Source of the DNA: Rickettsiales bacterium
GTDB lineage: Bacteria > Pseudomonadota > Alphaproteobacteria > Rickettsiales > UBA1997
Length of the DNA stretch: 6,831 nucleotides
Assembly (NCBI GenBank): GCA_947455365.1
Contig: CANGNU010000052.1
Location: forward strand, 1-6,831
Direction of reading: 5' to 3'
Below are positions 6,269-6,831 of the stretch, piece by piece. The notes beneath the pieces were generated by a model. It was not told where the DNA came from. It searched no databases and saw only the letters and a list, made by a program, of their open reading frames with translations. Made by a program: the position numbers and the translations under genes. Each line of letters begins with the position of its first letter. Positions within the stretch are counted from its first letter, which is position 1.

Positions 6269-6796
6269 CTAATTGCCTAAATCTAATTGCGAGCCAACTT
6301 TCACCACCTTCCCCGCTTTTAAATTTTCAAGAATTGTAAAGAAACTTTCTTTGGTTAAATCTTCAAAATAATCATCGTTAATTTGAATTACTGGCGCATT
6401 GACGCAAGCGCCTAAACACTCAACTTCTTTCAAAGTAAACATGCCGTCAGCGGTGGTTTCTTCCATGCCAATTCCTAGTTTTTCTTTGGTAACTTTGACT
6501 AATTCATCAATGCCGCGAAGCATGCAGGGCGTGGTTTTGCAGAACTGGATAAGATATTTTCCGACCGGCTTTAAATTATACATTGTGTAAAAACTTGCCA
6601 CTTCATAAACACGAATTTCAGGAATTTGCAAAATGCCCGCGATGGTTTCAATTGCATCGCGCGAGACATAATTATTATTTTGGCGTTGCGCTAAATCAAG
6701 CAGTGGCATTACCGCCGATTTTTGCTTTCCTGCAGGATATTTTGCAATAATTTCTGCAACTTTTTTTTGGTTTTCTTCGTTAAATTCGAATGTCAT
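6269..6796 (-). CDS. nuoE: NADH-quinone oxidoreductase subunit E (24-kDa [2Fe-2S] subunit)
   Basis: The 175-residue protein is full length for NuoE. It has the N-terminal helical part (about 1-75, including VYEVASFYTMYN) and the thioredoxin-fold domain, whose four cysteines bind the [2Fe-2S] cluster N1a: Cys86 and Cys91 in FCKTTPC, and Cys127 and Cys131 in ECLGAC. All four ligands are intact. In complex I it forms the NADH-oxidising module with NuoF and NuoG on the cytoplasmic face of the membrane. The start is the ATG at 6796, giving MTFEFNEEN as in relatives; no Shine-Dalgarno is visible. The frame just upstream stays open to the window edge and ends in a TGA overlapping this ATG, so an upstream coupled gene (nuoD expected) is plausible. 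Downstream is a tRNA, not nuoF, so the common nuo order is interrupted here. Confidence 0.97.
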   Translation of the reverse strand: MTFEFNEENQKKVAEIIAKYPAGKQKSAVMPLLDLAQRQNNNYVSRDAIETIAGILQIPEIRVYEVASFYTMYNLKPVGKYLIQFCKTTPCMLRGIDELVKVTKEKLGIGMEETTADGMFTLKEVECLGACVNAPVIQINDDYFEDLTKESFFTILENLKAGKVVKVGSQLDLGN

Positions 6797-6831
6797 TTTT
6801 TACTAATAATTTTTAAAGACTGATTAATTTC
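6793..6831 (-). CDS. Possible 3' end of an upstream gene overlapping nuoE by ATGA
   Basis: Of the three minus-strand frames entering from the right edge, only one is open to the nuoE start. It encodes EINQSLKIISKK and stops at a TGA (6795-6793) that overlaps the nuoE ATG as ATGA. This is a common coupling arrangement in operons, and nuoD usually precedes nuoE. Twelve codons are too few to identify a product, and such a frame can be open by chance. Confidence 0.3.
   Translation of the reverse strand, partial: EINQSLKIISKK

Overview
The window is AT-rich DNA with short intergenic gaps. It carries a QseB/QseC-type two-component system, an ABC-F ATPase, a 12-helix MFS transporter, the complex I subunit NuoE and a tRNA-Lys(CTT) with an encoded CCA end. 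The NuoE, two-component and tRNA features together fit a low-GC proteobacterium, most likely an alphaproteobacterium and possibly a host-associated lineage (Rickettsiales- or Holosporales-like). That placement is inference from gene content and composition, not a phylogenetic result. No start codon in the window has a convincing Shine-Dalgarno sequence.

Left part (1-2363, all minus strand): a response regulator and sensor kinase overlap by 14 nt. They are followed 64 nt later by the start of an ABC-F ATPase that runs off the left edge. The three genes are probably one transcription unit. In the 185-nt divergent region before the MFS gene lies a tandem CTTAAG-N5-ATTAAG element (2411-2427), the type of site bound by QseB/PmrA-class regulators. 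It sits exactly 17 nt upstream of a perfect TATAAT facing the MFS gene. The simplest reading is that the regulator controls the neighbouring transporter and perhaps its own operon.

Middle (2549-4075): the MFS gene ends inside a stem-loop with a T-tract on either strand, a likely bidirectional terminator. Converging on it is a 66-codon gene for a very basic Gly/Lys-rich protein of unknown function, which starts with six Thr codons made of a perfect hexamer repeat.

Right part (4208-6831): a 639-residue protein that I do not recognise. It has a strongly amphipathic Arg-rich N-terminus, Arg codon use unlike the MFS gene (AGA dominant) and a C-terminus (ETEI) that fits a class I PDZ ligand. Its stop codon lies 2 nt from the 3' end of the convergent tRNA-Lys gene, a classic location for acquired DNA. 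No integrase or duplicated tRNA end is visible. The tRNA has its own good promoter with a GC-rich discriminator. nuoE lies upstream of the tRNA, so it is not followed directly by nuoF as in the common nuo operon order.

The best candidates for something undescribed are the 639-residue protein beside the tRNA, the small basic protein, and the local two-component system/transporter circuit.
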